DNA of 64,000 nucleotides from Clostridia bacterium (GCA_017521125.1 JAFXDV010000012.1:1-64000), one strand, 5' to 3'; positions 27,465 through 36,419 are shown, counted from the stretch's first letter. A program made the numbers and translations. Notes: generated from the sequence alone by a model not told the origin.

Positions 27465-28060
27465 GAGATCCCTATGAAGTTTTAGGTATTGGCAAAAATG
27501 CAACCGACGAGGAGATAAAAAATGCCTATCGAAATTTGGCAAGAAAATATCATCCTGATAATTATGCCGATAACCCTCTTGCAGACCTTGCAGGAGAAAA
27601 AATGAAGGAAATAAACGATGCCTATGATGCCATAATGAACACAAGAAAATCAGGCAAAAAGTCAGGCACAAATTATAATAATCCTAACTCTAAGTTTAGT
27701 GATGTGCGTTCACTTATTATGCAGGGTAGACTTGATGATGCACAGGTGCTTCTTGACGGAGTACCCTTAAGCGACCGTGACGCAGAATGGCATTTTTTAA
27801 ACGGCTCGGTGCTTTATAAAAGAGGTTGGTTTAACGATGCCTATTCTAATTTTTCAACTGCAGTAAGAATGGAACCTGATAATGCAGAATACAGACAGGC
27901 ACTCAATAATATTCAAAGACAGGGAGCAGGCGGATACGGCAACCCCTACCGCACAGGCAGTAATATGGGCGGTTGCTCCTCTTGTGACGCTTGTTCATCC
28001 CTTATTTGTGCAGACTGTTGTTGCGAGTGTATGGGCGGAGACTTAATTCCTTGTTGTTAG
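27461..28060 (+). CDS. J-domain protein with cysteine-rich tail
   Basis: DnaJ-like cochaperone of 199 residues. The J domain is residues 3-65 with HPD at 31-33 (ARKYHPDNYAD), so it should stimulate a DnaK ATPase. A TPR-like stretch follows (residues 85-155; AEWHFLNGSVLYKRGWFNDAYSNFSTAVRMEPDNAEY). The last 30 residues hold ten cysteines, with no zinc-finger spacing of classic DnaJ. It is not the main DnaJ. Translational coupling to DUF5685 suggests the two act together. Confidence 0.88.
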   Translation: MRDPYEVLGIGKNATDEEIKNAYRNLARKYHPDNYADNPLADLAGEKMKEINDAYDAIMNTRKSGKKSGTNYNNPNSKFSDVRSLIMQGRLDDAQVLLDGVPLSDRDAEWHFLNGSVLYKRGWFNDAYSNFSTAVRMEPDNAEYRQALNNIQRQGAGGYGNPYRTGSNMGGCSSCDACSSLICADCCCECMGGDLIPCC

Positions 28061-28070
28061 GAGTATCATC

Positions 28071-28598
28071 TTGAAGAAAACAAAATGTATAACCCTTTGT
28101 GGTTTAATGGCGGCGTTAGCATCAGCTTTCATGCTAACCTCATATTTCCCATACTTAACTATTGCAATTCCTGCAATGGCAGGACTCTTTGTAATGGTAA
28201 GCGTAATTGAACTAGGTGCAAAATGGGCAGCACTGACCTATTTTGCATCTGCCATAATAGTTTTTTTAATTGCCGAGCCCGAAGCAAAATTACTATACAT
28301 AATTTTCTTTGGCTACTATCCGATTCTAAAGGCGGCGGCCGAAAGGCGAAAAACACGAACATTTGAATATATCATAAAGTTTCTAACCTTTAACCTGGCA
28401 ATGCTTTTAGACTATGGAGTACTTGCGGGTATCTTCGGTATTACGTTTGAAGACTTTGGAGATTTTGGAAAATATACTATAGTAATATTATTGGCAGTTG
28501 CAAACATCGTGTTTATTTTATATGACAAAGCCGTTTCACAGTTATCAGGGTTTTATATGTATAGACTTCATAATACAGTAAAAAGGATTTTAAAGTAA
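28071..28598 (+). CDS. Small membrane protein, possibly ECF S-component-like
   Basis: 175 residues with about five or six hydrophobic helices: MAALASAFMLTSYFP, LTIAIPAMAGLFVMVSVI, WAALTYFASAIIVFLI, LLYIIFFGYYPILKAAAE, FNLAMLLDYGVLAGIFGI and YTIVILLAVANIVFILYD. The size and pattern resemble substrate-binding S components of energy-coupling factor transporters, but no ligand motif is visible. TTG start after TAGGAG. It lies 10 bases after the J-protein and 5 bases before the flavoprotein gene. Function not known. Confidence 0.72.
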   Translation: MKKTKCITLCGLMAALASAFMLTSYFPYLTIAIPAMAGLFVMVSVIELGAKWAALTYFASAIIVFLIAEPEAKLLYIIFFGYYPILKAAAERRKTRTFEYIIKFLTFNLAMLLDYGVLAGIFGITFEDFGDFGKYTIVILLAVANIVFILYDKAVSQLSGFYMYRLHNTVKRILK

Positions 28599-28603
28599 AA
28601 GAT

Positions 28604-29836
28604 ATGAAAAAAGTTGGAGTAATCGGTGGTGGAGCCGCAGGACTTATGGCGGCATACTCGGCGGCAGAAAAGGGAGCAAACGTTTACCTTTTTGAAAGAA
28701 ACAACCGACCTGCAAGAAAGGTTATGATAACAGGTAAGGGCAGATGCAACGTTACAAACAACTGCGACCGAGATACTTTCCTAGATAATATAGCCCACGG
28801 TTCAAGGTTTATGTTTTCATCCTTTAGTGCATTTTCTTGTCAGGATACAATGTCTTTTTTTGAAAATGCAGGGGTACCGCTGAAAACCGAAAGAGGAAAT
28901 AGAGTTTTCCCCCAATCAGATAAAGCGGTGGATATTGTAGATGCCCTTGTAAATTGCGTAAAGGCAAAAAAGGTTAAAATTATAAACGAAAGAGTTTTAG
29001 AAATTGTGACCGAAAACAACGGGGTAAAAGGGGTTGTGACCGAGCAGGGAAAAGAATATCTTTTTGACTCGGTAATCTTAGCTACAGGCGGCAAATCATA
29101 CCCCGTGACAGGCTCCACAGGAGACGGCTATAATATGGCTAAGTCTTTAGGACATAAAGTTACAAAACTGCGCCCGTCTTTAGTGCCTCTTGTCTGTCTA
29201 CAAGGTTTTTGCAGTAACCTTTGCGGACTTTCTCTTAAAAACGTTAATCTTTCTATCTTTGAAGAAGGAAAGAAAAAACCGGTTTTTTCTGAACTTGGCG
29301 AAATGATGTTTACCGACTTTGGTATAACAGGCCCCTTGGTTCTTTCGGCCTCTGCCCATATCGAAAAAATAGAAGATAAAAAATACAGTGCAGTAATCGA
29401 CCTTAAACCTGCTCTGACAAGAGAAATGCTGGACAAAAGAATACTCAGAGATTTTTCTGAGGAGTGCAACAAGGATTTTGCAAACGCTCTTGATAAACTT
29501 CTTCCTCAAAGACTGATTTCCGTGATTGTAAAGATGAGTCAAATCGACCCTAAGAAAAAGGTGAACAGCATCACACGAGAGGAAAGAGAACGACTGATAA
29601 ACACTCTTAAAGGTTTAAAACTTGATATAATAGGTTTCAGACCAATAGAAGAGGCAGTTGTAACAAGTGGCGGCATACATTTAAAGGAAATCTCTCCTAA
29701 CACAATGGAGTCAAAGATTATAAAAGGACTCTATTTTGCAGGAGAGGTAATGGACGTGGATGGATATACAGGCGGATTTAATTTGCAGATAGCCTTTTCA
29801 ACAGGCTATTTAGCAGGAGAATCGGCGGCCTTATAA
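28604..29836 (+). CDS. HI0933/YhiN-family flavoprotein
   Basis: FAD-binding oxidoreductase of 410 residues (PF03486). It starts with VIGGGAAGLMAAYSAAEKGANV (dinucleotide fold), then KVMITGKGRCNVTN, the signature of the family, ILATGGKSYPVTGSTGDGYNMAK in the middle and GLYFAGEVMDVDGYTGGFNLQIAFSTG at the C-terminus. The substrate is not known; relatives in some bacteria have been linked to tRNA dihydrouridine reduction. It commonly precedes cmk in Clostridia, as it does here at 14 bases. Confidence 0.9.
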   Translation: MKKVGVIGGGAAGLMAAYSAAEKGANVYLFERNNRPARKVMITGKGRCNVTNNCDRDTFLDNIAHGSRFMFSSFSAFSCQDTMSFFENAGVPLKTERGNRVFPQSDKAVDIVDALVNCVKAKKVKIINERVLEIVTENNGVKGVVTEQGKEYLFDSVILATGGKSYPVTGSTGDGYNMAKSLGHKVTKLRPSLVPLVCLQGFCSNLCGLSLKNVNLSIFEEGKKKPVFSELGEMMFTDFGITGPLVLSASAHIEKIEDKKYSAVIDLKPALTREMLDKRILRDFSEECNKDFANALDKLLPQRLISVIVKMSQIDPKKKVNSITREERERLINTLKGLKLDIIGFRPIEEAVVTSGGIHLKEISPNTMESKIIKGLYFAGEVMDVDGYTGGFNLQIAFSTGYLAGESAAL

Positions 29837-29850
29837 TAGGAGGAGAAAAT

Positions 29851-30516
29851 ATGATTTCAGTAGCAATTGACGGTCCTGCAGGAGCAGGAAAAAGCACACT
29901 TTCCCGTAAACTCGCAGCAAGCCTTGATTACATATATGTAGATACAGGCGCCCTCTACCGTGCGGTAGGATTAAAGTTTTCTAAAAAAGGCTTTGACACC
30001 GAGCTTAATGGAGATATTGAAGAGATTCTAAAGGATACCACTGTAGACATTAAGTTTATAAATAAGGAGCAAAGGGTTTTTCTTGACGGTGTTGACGTAA
30101 GCGATGAAATTCGCACACCGATAGCATCTATGATGGCATCTGCCGTTTCAGCAAAACCTGTTGTTCGACAGTTTTTACTTGATATGCAGAGAAATCTTGC
30201 GAAAAATAATAACGTAGTTATGGACGGAAGAGATATTGGTACAGTTGTTCTTCCCAACGCTCAGGTTAAAATCTTTTTAACCGCCGACGTAAAGGTTAGA
30301 GCAATGAGAAGATATAAAGAACTTCAGGAAAAAGGAATTAATGATACCTTTGAAGCAGTTTTAGAGGATATGGAAAAACGTGATTATAACGATTCTCATC
30401 GTGCCACCGCTCCTTTAAAACAAGCCGACGATGCAGTACTTGCAGACACTTCCGACCTTAATTTTGAGGAATCGCTTGAACTACTTAAGAAAATTGTAAA
30501 AGATGGTGTAAAATAA
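29851..30516 (+). CDS. cmk: Cytidylate kinase
   Basis: Phosphorylates CMP and dCMP with ATP. IDGPAGAGKSTLSRKLA (residues 5-21) is the P-loop, YVDTGALYRAVG binds the nucleoside, and MDGRDIGTVVLP and RRYKE are typical. 221 residues, normal. GGAGGAG precedes the ATG. It ends exactly where plsC begins. Confidence 0.96.
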   Translation: MISVAIDGPAGAGKSTLSRKLAASLDYIYVDTGALYRAVGLKFSKKGFDTELNGDIEEILKDTTVDIKFINKEQRVFLDGVDVSDEIRTPIASMMASAVSAKPVVRQFLLDMQRNLAKNNNVVMDGRDIGTVVLPNAQVKIFLTADVKVRAMRRYKELQEKGINDTFEAVLEDMEKRDYNDSHRATAPLKQADDAVLADTSDLNFEESLELLKKIVKDGVK

Positions 30517-31119
30517 ATGAAACCGTTTTACAAAATACTTGTAACTATAATAGGACCTGTATTTAAATTGCTTTTTAGAATAAAAGCGGAAGGCTTTGAG
30601 AATATTCCAATGGATAGAGGTTTTATCTTGGCTTCTAACCATACCTCGCTCACTGACCCTATATTCTTAGCTATAAAATGCCAAAGACAAATATTCTTTA
30701 TGGCAAAGGCAGAACTTTTCAAATTCCCGCCTTTTGCATGGCTTATTAAAAAGTTAGGGGTTTTCCCCGTAGACAGAGGTAAAGGAGATACAGGAGCAAT
30801 AACTACCGCTCAAAATCTTGTTAAAGAGGGAAAGGTTTTAGGAATTTTCCCTGAAGGAACAAGATATTTAACAGGCGCCCCCAGAAAAGCAAAATCGGGT
30901 ATCGCTTATATTGCAATGGACACTAAAAGTGATATTCTTCCGGTCTCAATTTACAGAGAAGGAAAAATAAAACTGTTTAGCAAAACCATAATTCGCTTTG
31001 GCGAACTAATTCCTTTTGACAGCATGATACAAGAGGGAGCAACTCCACGCACAAATATAAGGAATATAACTACAATAGTTACAGAAAAAATAACTCAGCT
31101 TTGGGAGATGAAGTATTGA
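30517..31119 (+). CDS. plsC: 1-acylglycerol-3-phosphate acyltransferase
   Basis: Transfers the second acyl chain in phosphatidic acid synthesis at the membrane. The catalytic motif is NHTSLTDP (NHx4D), and FPEGTR binds the glycerophosphate. One N-terminal hydrophobic segment (YKILVTIIGPVFKLLF) anchors it. 200 residues, typical for the Clostridial form. Its stop overlaps the TTG start of the ispH fusion. The cmk-plsC-ispH/rpsA order is widespread in Clostridia. Confidence 0.93.
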   Translation: MKPFYKILVTIIGPVFKLLFRIKAEGFENIPMDRGFILASNHTSLTDPIFLAIKCQRQIFFMAKAELFKFPPFAWLIKKLGVFPVDRGKGDTGAITTAQNLVKEGKVLGIFPEGTRYLTGAPRKAKSGIAYIAMDTKSDILPVSIYREGKIKLFSKTIIRFGELIPFDSMIQEGATPRTNIRNITTIVTEKITQLWEMKY

Positions 31120-33170
31120 AAATAACCTTAGCCGAAACGGCAGGATTTTGTTTTGGTGTAAACCGTGCGGTAAATACCGTTTATGAACTTTTAGAAACTG
31201 GCAAGAAGGTCTGCACATTAGGACCTATAATCCATAATCCTCAACTTGTAAAAGAGTTGGAGGAAAAGGGGGTAAGGGTAGTTGAAAGTGAAGATGAAGT
31301 TAAACCCCAAGAAACTCTTGTTATTCGTTCTCACGGTGTGCCTGCCTATGTTATGGAAAATGCTGAAAAACAAGGAGTAAGTGTAGTAGATGCAACCTGC
31401 CCCTTTGTAGCCAAAATTCACAAAATTGTATCTGAGGCATCTGAAAAAGGCGATGTAGTGTTGATAGCAGGTGACGAAAAGCATAAAGAGGTTATCGGCA
31501 TAATGGGGCATTGTAACGGAGAGGTCTTTGTCTTTAATGATGAAGATTCTTTGTCAAAATTACTGTCAGAACACCCTGAATTAAAGAAAAAAAAGATTTG
31601 TGTGGTGTCACAAACAACGTTTAATCAAGAAATTTGGAAAAAAAATGAAAAATATTTAAAAAAAGTGTGTACAAATCTTTCGGTTTTTGATACAATATGT
31701 AATGCTACTTCTATGCGACAGACCGAAGCTGCAAAACTTTCAAGAGAAAATGATCTTATGATTGTGGTTGGCGGTAGGCATAGTTCAAATACTTCAAAAC
31801 TTTATGACGTTTGTCGTGAAAACTGTGAAAAGACATATCAGATTGAAACGGCAGCAGAATTAAGAGCTGAATTTTTTGAAAATGTCAGTTGTGTAGGCGT
31901 GGTTGCGGGGGCATCTACCCCTGCCGCAATTATTAAGGAGGTTATTAAAACCATGTCGGAAATTTTAAGACCGGTTGATGAACAAGCCGAGGCAACAGAA
32001 ATTGTTCAAAAAAGTTTTGAGGAAATGACAGACGAAGAGGCATTTGAAGCATCATTAAATAGCCTTAACTCAGACCAAAAGGTTTGCGGTGTTGTACTCG
32101 CTGTTTCTCCTACCGAAATTCAGGTTGATATCGGAAGAGGTCTTGCAGGATATGTATCTGCAGACGAGTATTCTTATGACCGCAACGCAAATATGATGGA
32201 AGAGGTTAAGGTTGGAGATAAATTAAACCTTATCATTATGCGTACCAATGACCAAGAGGGAACTGCAATGCTTTCAAAGCGTCGCTATGATTCAATCGCA
32301 GGATGGGACAAGATTGTCGCAGCTAAAGATTCAGGCGAAATCCTTAACGGATATGTTTCTGAGGTTATCAAGGGTGGCGTTGTTGCCATTACTAACGGAA
32401 TAAAAGTATTTATTCCTGCTTCACAAGCAACCCTTTCAAGAAATGATTCTCTTGAAGAGTTAAAGGGAACAGAGGTTTCTTTCAGAATCATCGAAATCGG
32501 CCGCAGAAGAAGAGCGATTGGTTCTATCAGAAGCGTGCTTCGCGAAGAAAGAAAGGCAGCTCAGGCAAAAATCTGGGATGATATCGCAGTAGGCGACAGA
32601 TTTACAGGTACTGTAAAATCTCTTACAAGCTACGGCGCATTTGTTGACATTGGTGGCGTAGATGGAATGGTTCACGTTTCTGAACTTTCTTGGGCAAGAA
32701 TTAAGAACCCAAGCGAAGTTGTATTAGTTGGAGATACAGTTGAAGTATACGTAAAGGCTGTTGACAAAGAAAAGAGAAAGATTTCTCTTGGCTACAAAAA
32801 GGAAGAGGAGAATCCTTGGACAATATTCCAGAATAATTATAAGGAAGGCGATGTTGTTAAGGTAACAATCGTTAGCATGACTACATACGGCGCCTTCGCA
32901 AGAATTATCCCTGGTATTGACGGACTTATTCATATTTCTCAGATTGCGGACAAGCACGTTGCAAAGCCACAGGATGAACTCACTGTAGGTCAGGAAGTAG
33001 AGGCAAAGATTACCGCTATTGATTTCGATAAAAAGCGTGTTAGCCTTTCTATCCGTGCTCTTATCGAGCCTGAGGTAACCGAGGCTGCAAACGAGGCAGA
33101 AGAAGAGGTTGTAGCAGTATTTGAAGCACCTGCTGAAGAGACTGCAGCTACCGAAGAAACAGCTGAATAA
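31116..33170 (+). CDS. ispH: IspH (HMBPP reductase) fused to ribosomal protein S1
   Basis: Residues 1-279 are the 4Fe-4S enzyme that makes IPP and DMAPP from HMBPP in the last MEP-pathway step; Cys12 (AETAGFCFGV), ATCPFV and DTICNATSMRQ provide the cluster cysteines. The remainder carries four S1 RNA-binding repeats at about 318-388, 405-470, 490-560 and 576-645, then an acidic tail. This fusion is known in Clostridia. 684 residues. I start at TTG 31116, with GGGAG 8 bases upstream and TTGA overlap with plsC. A strong internal ribosome binding site before Met280 could yield separate S1. Confidence 0.94.
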   Translation: MKITLAETAGFCFGVNRAVNTVYELLETGKKVCTLGPIIHNPQLVKELEEKGVRVVESEDEVKPQETLVIRSHGVPAYVMENAEKQGVSVVDATCPFVAKIHKIVSEASEKGDVVLIAGDEKHKEVIGIMGHCNGEVFVFNDEDSLSKLLSEHPELKKKKICVVSQTTFNQEIWKKNEKYLKKVCTNLSVFDTICNATSMRQTEAAKLSRENDLMIVVGGRHSSNTSKLYDVCRENCEKTYQIETAAELRAEFFENVSCVGVVAGASTPAAIIKEVIKTMSEILRPVDEQAEATEIVQKSFEEMTDEEAFEASLNSLNSDQKVCGVVLAVSPTEIQVDIGRGLAGYVSADEYSYDRNANMMEEVKVGDKLNLIIMRTNDQEGTAMLSKRRYDSIAGWDKIVAAKDSGEILNGYVSEVIKGGVVAITNGIKVFIPASQATLSRNDSLEELKGTEVSFRIIEIGRRRRAIGSIRSVLREERKAAQAKIWDDIAVGDRFTGTVKSLTSYGAFVDIGGVDGMVHVSELSWARIKNPSEVVLVGDTVEVYVKAVDKEKRKISLGYKKEEENPWTIFQNNYKEGDVVKVTIVSMTTYGAFARIIPGIDGLIHISQIADKHVAKPQDELTVGQEVEAKITAIDFDKKRVSLSIRALIEPEVTEAANEAEEEVVAVFEAPAEETAATEETAE
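31934..31955 (+). promoter_or_regulatory. Internal ribosome binding site inside ispH-rpsA
   Basis: TAAGGAGGT at 31934-31942 is a nine-base match to the 16S 3' end. Eleven bases later an in-frame ATG (31953) begins MSEILRPVDEQ, exactly at the IspH-S1 junction. Confidence 0.55.
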
Positions 33171-33177
33171 GATTCTT

Positions 33178-33207
33178 AAAAATCCCGAAAATTTTTCGGG
33201 ATTTTTT
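33178..33207 (+). terminator. Terminator after ispH-rpsA
   Basis: AAAAATCCCGAAAA pairs with TTTTCGGGATTTTT, followed by more T. It ends the transcript of at least cmk-plsC-ispH/rpsA. Confidence 0.9.
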
Positions 33208-33209
33208 TC

Positions 33210-33238
33210 TTGACATTATATATTTTTTGTGGTACAAT
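33210..33238 (+). promoter_or_regulatory. rplU promoter
   Basis: TTGACA (33210-33215) and TACAAT (33233-33238), 17 bases apart. Confidence 0.85.
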
Positions 33239-33328
33239 GCTAAAGCCGCTTATTGGGGGCTTTTAAAGTTATGTCCAAGACATACGCCTTGCAGTAGCGA
33301 GACTTAAATTAAGGCAGGTGCCAGAAAG
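33239..33328 (+). ncRNA. Ribosomal protein L21 leader (candidate)
   Basis: Ninety-base untranslated leader between the promoter and rplU. Hairpins 33242-33247/33258-33263 and 33271-33275/33279-33283 are visible, followed by GCAGTAGCGAGAC and an AGGCAGGTGC segment just upstream of the ATG. Position and layout match the known L21 autoregulatory leader in Firmicutes. I could not run a covariance model. Confidence 0.68.
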
Positions 33329-33637
33329 ATGTACGCAATTATTGAGACAGGCGGAAAGCAGTATCGTGTAGAGCAGGGAGATATCATCTACGTAGAAAAG
33401 CTTGAAGCAGAAGAGAATGCTGAGGTTGTTTTTGACAAGGTTGTAGCCATTAAGAAGGTTTCAGCTCTTAAAGTAGGTAAGCCCTATGTTAAAGATGCAG
33501 CCGTTAAGGGAACAGTAGTAAAGAACGGTAAGGGTAAGAAAATCACCGTTTTCACCTACAAGCCTAAGAAGGGTAGCTCTCGTAAAATGGGACATAGACA
33601 ACCCTATACAAAAGTACAAATTACAGAAATCGTTTAA
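33329..33637 (+). CDS. rplU: 50S ribosomal protein L21
   Basis: Binds 23S rRNA in the large subunit. [18 protein letters not shown] at the start and [11 protein letters not shown] near the C-terminus are signatures. 102 residues, typical. First gene of rplU-prp-rpmA. Confidence 0.97.
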   Translation: MYAIIETGGKQYRVEQGDIIYVEKLEAEENAEVVFDKVVAIKKVSALKVGKPYVKDAAVKGTVVKNGKGKKITVFTYKPKKGSSRKMGHRQPYTKVQITEIV

Positions 33638-33639
33638 TT

Positions 33640-33942
33640 ATGACTTGTGTCAGAATTTTTGAAAACGGATTTTCCGTTAAAGGACACAGTGCGGTAAACA
33701 GTGAAGATTTAGAGGGCAAATTAGTTTGCTCAGCCGTTTCCTCTGCAACCTATTTTGTTGCAAACACTATTACCGATGTAATAGGTGCTAAGACAGATTT
33801 AGAGGAAAAGGATGGGGAGTTTTACCTTTTGGTTAAAACCCCAACCGACAAAACAAAAGTAGTTTTAGACGGCTTTAAACTTCATATGCTCGGCTTGGAA
33901 GAGCAGTATAAAAACCGTATAAAAGTTTATGTGGAGGTGTAG
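33640..33942 (+). CDS. prp: Ribosomal-processing cysteine protease Prp
   Basis: Cleaves the N-terminal extension from ribosomal protein L27. The catalytic pair is seen at His16 ([11 protein letters not shown]) and Cys30 ([13 protein letters not shown]), in the order and spacing of the family. 100 residues, slightly under the usual length. It sits between L21 and L27 with gaps of 2 bases each, the standard arrangement in Firmicutes. Confidence 0.95.
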   Translation: MTCVRIFENGFSVKGHSAVNSEDLEGKLVCSAVSSATYFVANTITDVIGAKTDLEEKDGEFYLLVKTPTDKTKVVLDGFKLHMLGLEEQYKNRIKVYVEV

Positions 33943-33944
33943 TT

Positions 33945-34229
33945 ATGTTAAAAATTAACATTCAGTTATTCGCTCATAAAAAGGGTGTAGGTTCTACTAA
34001 GAACGGACGTGACAGTGAGTCTAAGCGTCTTGGCGTTAAGCGTGCTGACGGACAGTTTGTTCTTGCTGGTAACATTTTAGTTCGCCAAAGAGGAACTCAT
34101 ATTCATCCAGGTAACAATGTAGGAATTGGTTCCGATGATACCTTATTTGCTCTTATCGATGGTAAGGTTAAGTTTGAGCGTGTAGGTCGTGACCGCAAAC
34201 AGGTTAGCATCTACGCAGTAGAACAGTAA
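33945..34229 (+). CDS. rpmA: 50S ribosomal protein L27, Prp-processed form
   Basis: Large-subunit protein near the peptidyl transferase centre. [14 protein letters not shown] carries the extension cleaved by Prp, predicted between Phe9 and Ala10. The mature body shows [19 protein letters not shown] and [15 protein letters not shown]. 94 residues. GGAGGTG upstream. Confidence 0.97.
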   Translation: MLKINIQLFAHKKGVGSTKNGRDSESKRLGVKRADGQFVLAGNILVRQRGTHIHPGNNVGIGSDDTLFALIDGKVKFERVGRDRKQVSIYAVEQ

Positions 34230-34244
34230 AATCAAAAAAATCAG

Positions 34245-34276
34245 ATGCCCTGCAGACTTGCAGGGCATTCTTTTTT
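34245..34276 (+). terminator. Terminator after rpmA
   Basis: ATGCCCTGCA (34245-34254), GACT loop, TGCAGGGCAT (34259-34268), then TTCTTTTTT. Confidence 0.92.
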
Positions 34277-34299
34277 AGCAAACAAAGAAGGTGAAATTT

Positions 34300-35577
34300 G
34301 TGTTTGTTGATATTGCAAATATTCATTTAAAAGCAGGAGACGGAGGAAATGGTGCCGTTTCCTTTCACAGAGAAAAATATGTAGCCGCAGGCGGACCCGA
34401 TGGCGGAGACGGCGGCAGAGGTGGAAATATCGTCTTTTTAACTGACGATAATCTTTCAACCCTTGCCGATTTCAGATATAAAAGAAAGTACTTTGCCGAA
34501 AATGGTGCAAATGGCGGAGCCGGTCGTTGTACGGGTAAATCGGCTAAAGATTTAATTATCAGAGTGCCAAGAGGCACTTTAGTCAAAGAGGCTGAAACAG
34601 GCAGAATTATTGCAGACGTTTCAGGCGACGAGCCCATTGTCGTAGCAAAAGGCGGCAACGGTGGTTGGGGAAATATGCATTTCGCTACTGCCACAAGACA
34701 GATACCTAAATTTGCAAAAAGCGGAAACCCAGGCGAAGAAATTGATGTAACCTTAGAATTAAAGCTTCTTGCAGACGTAGGTCTTATAGGTTTTCCAAAC
34801 GTAGGAAAATCTACGTTAGTATCTGTAGTAAGTCAGGCGAAGCCTAAAATTGCCAACTACCACTTTACAACCTTAACCCCTGTCCTTGGTGTTGTAAGCA
34901 TGGGAGAAGGCTCTTCCTTTGTAATGGCAGATATCCCCGGACTTATCGAGGGCGCAGGAGAGGGTGTAGGTCTTGGTCATGAGTTTTTACGCCACGTTGA
35001 CCGATGCAGATTACTTCTGCACGTTATTGATGCTTCAGGTAGTGAGGGAAGAGACCCAATCGAAGATTTTAACACCATTAATAACGAGCTTAAGGTCTAT
35101 AGCGAAGAACTAAGTCAAAGAAAGCAGATTGTTGTTGCCAACAAGTGCGATTTGACCGATGACGAAAAAATCGCCGAACTTAAAGAGTATTTCACAGGAA
35201 AAGGATACGAGTTCTTTCCTATTATGGCGCCTATTGCCGAGGGCACTAAGGAACTTATAGATTTTGTTGCTGCCGAACTTGCAAAGCTTCCTGCAATTAA
35301 GATTTATGAGCCTGAAGCCGCACCTGTTCAGGACTTTACCTTTAAATCTGATAAAAGAACCTTTAAAGTTTTTGTGGAAGACGGTATTTATGTTGTAGAC
35401 GAGGCGCCTTGGCTTCTTAAAATACTTGAAACTGTTGACCCCGATGATTATGAATCTTTACAGTATTTCCAAAGAGTTTTACAACAAACCGGTATTATTG
35501 ACGAACTCATAAAACAGGGCGTACAAGACGGAGATACCGTAGTGGTTTATGATATCGAATTTGACTTTGTATCGTGA
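34300..35577 (+). CDS. obgE: GTPase ObgE/CgtA
   Basis: Essential GTPase in 50S assembly and stress control. The glycine-rich Obg fold is residues 1-156 (MFVDIANIHLKAGDGGNGAVSFHREK), then the G domain with GFPNVGKST, DIPGLIEGA and NKCD, and a C-terminal OCT domain (about 350-425) typical of Gram-positives. I start at GTG 34300, since AAGGTGA lies 6 bases upstream and the family begins at MFVD; the GTG at 34291 overlaps that site. Confidence 0.96.
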   Translation: MFVDIANIHLKAGDGGNGAVSFHREKYVAAGGPDGGDGGRGGNIVFLTDDNLSTLADFRYKRKYFAENGANGGAGRCTGKSAKDLIIRVPRGTLVKEAETGRIIADVSGDEPIVVAKGGNGGWGNMHFATATRQIPKFAKSGNPGEEIDVTLELKLLADVGLIGFPNVGKSTLVSVVSQAKPKIANYHFTTLTPVLGVVSMGEGSSFVMADIPGLIEGAGEGVGLGHEFLRHVDRCRLLLHVIDASGSEGRDPIEDFNTINNELKVYSEELSQRKQIVVANKCDLTDDEKIAELKEYFTGKGYEFFPIMAPIAEGTKELIDFVAAELAKLPAIKIYEPEAAPVQDFTFKSDKRTFKVFVEDGIYVVDEAPWLLKILETVDPDDYESLQYFQRVLQQTGIIDELIKQGVQDGDTVVVYDIEFDFVS

Positions 35578-35585
35578 GGAAATTT

Positions 35586-35966
35586 ATGGAAATTAACAGT
35601 CTTAGTCCGGGCACCCTTGCCTTTGTGGGCGATGCTTATTTTGGTCTGCTAGTTAGAGAACGACTTGCCGAAATTAATCGTCCATCAGGGGAACTTCATT
35701 CTAAATCTGTAAAAATAGTAAATGCTTCAGCACAGGCAAAAAGCTTTAAACTTATTGAGCCTATCTTGACTGAAAAGGAGCTTTCTGTATATAAAAGAGG
35801 CAGGAACTCTCACGTTAACTCTATTCCTAAAAATTCAAGTGTAGGGGAATACCATAGCGCAACAGGTCTTGAGGCGCTTTTTGGATATCTCAGACTCTCA
35901 AATCAGGAAGAAAGAGCTACCGAGCTGTTTAATATCATATGGGATAATTTTAGTATAAAGGACTGA
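35586..35966 (+). CDS. mrnC: Mini-ribonuclease III
   Basis: Double-strand-specific RNase that matures 23S rRNA in Firmicutes. It is an RNase III catalytic domain without a dsRNA-binding domain. FVGDAYFGLLVRERL holds the metal-binding Asp and Glu, and EYHSATGLEALFGYLRL the second acidic site. 126 residues. GAGGA precedes the ATG at 35586; an in-frame GTG at 35574 overlaps the obgE stop and is less likely. Confidence 0.93.
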   Translation: MEINSLSPGTLAFVGDAYFGLLVRERLAEINRPSGELHSKSVKIVNASAQAKSFKLIEPILTEKELSVYKRGRNSHVNSIPKNSSVGEYHSATGLEALFGYLRLSNQEERATELFNIIWDNFSIKD

Positions 35967-35972
35967 AAAAAT

Positions 35973-36410
35973 ATGGAACTTAGAATAAAGAAATTAAATT
36001 CTTCGGCGGTTATTCCTTCATATGGCTCTGCCTCGGCGGCAGGTGCCGACCTATACGCTTGCGAGGGTGCAGAGGTAACCATACAACCGGGAGAAACTAA
36101 GCTTATCCATACAGGAATTGCTATGGAAATTCCTGAGGGGTATGTAGGTCTCGTTTATGCAAGAAGTGGTATAGCCGTTAAAAGAGGACTTGCTCCTGCA
36201 AATAAGGTGGGGGTTATCGATTCCGATTATCGTGGAGAGATAATGGTAGCTATTCATAACCATTCAGGCGAGGAACAAACAATAGCAGATGCCGAACGTA
36301 TTGCTCAAATTGTTATAACCCCATATCTCACAGTAGATTTTACCCTGGCAGAAGAACTTGACGAAACCGATAGAGGAGTAGGAGGCTTCGGCTCAACAGG
36401 AACAAAATAA
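35973..36410 (+). CDS. dut: dUTP diphosphatase
   Basis: Hydrolyses dUTP to dUMP, keeping uracil out of DNA and feeding dTMP synthesis. Trimeric dUTPase motifs: I AAGADLYA, II ARSGIAVKRGL, III GVIDSDYRGEI with the catalytic Asp, IV ERIAQIVI, V RGVGGFGSTG. 145 residues, normal. Six bases after mrnC. Confidence 0.97.
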   Translation: MELRIKKLNSSAVIPSYGSASAAGADLYACEGAEVTIQPGETKLIHTGIAMEIPEGYVGLVYARSGIAVKRGLAPANKVGVIDSDYRGEIMVAIHNHSGEEQTIADAERIAQIVITPYLTVDFTLAEELDETDRGVGGFGSTGTK

Positions 36411-36419
36411 GATAAAAAT

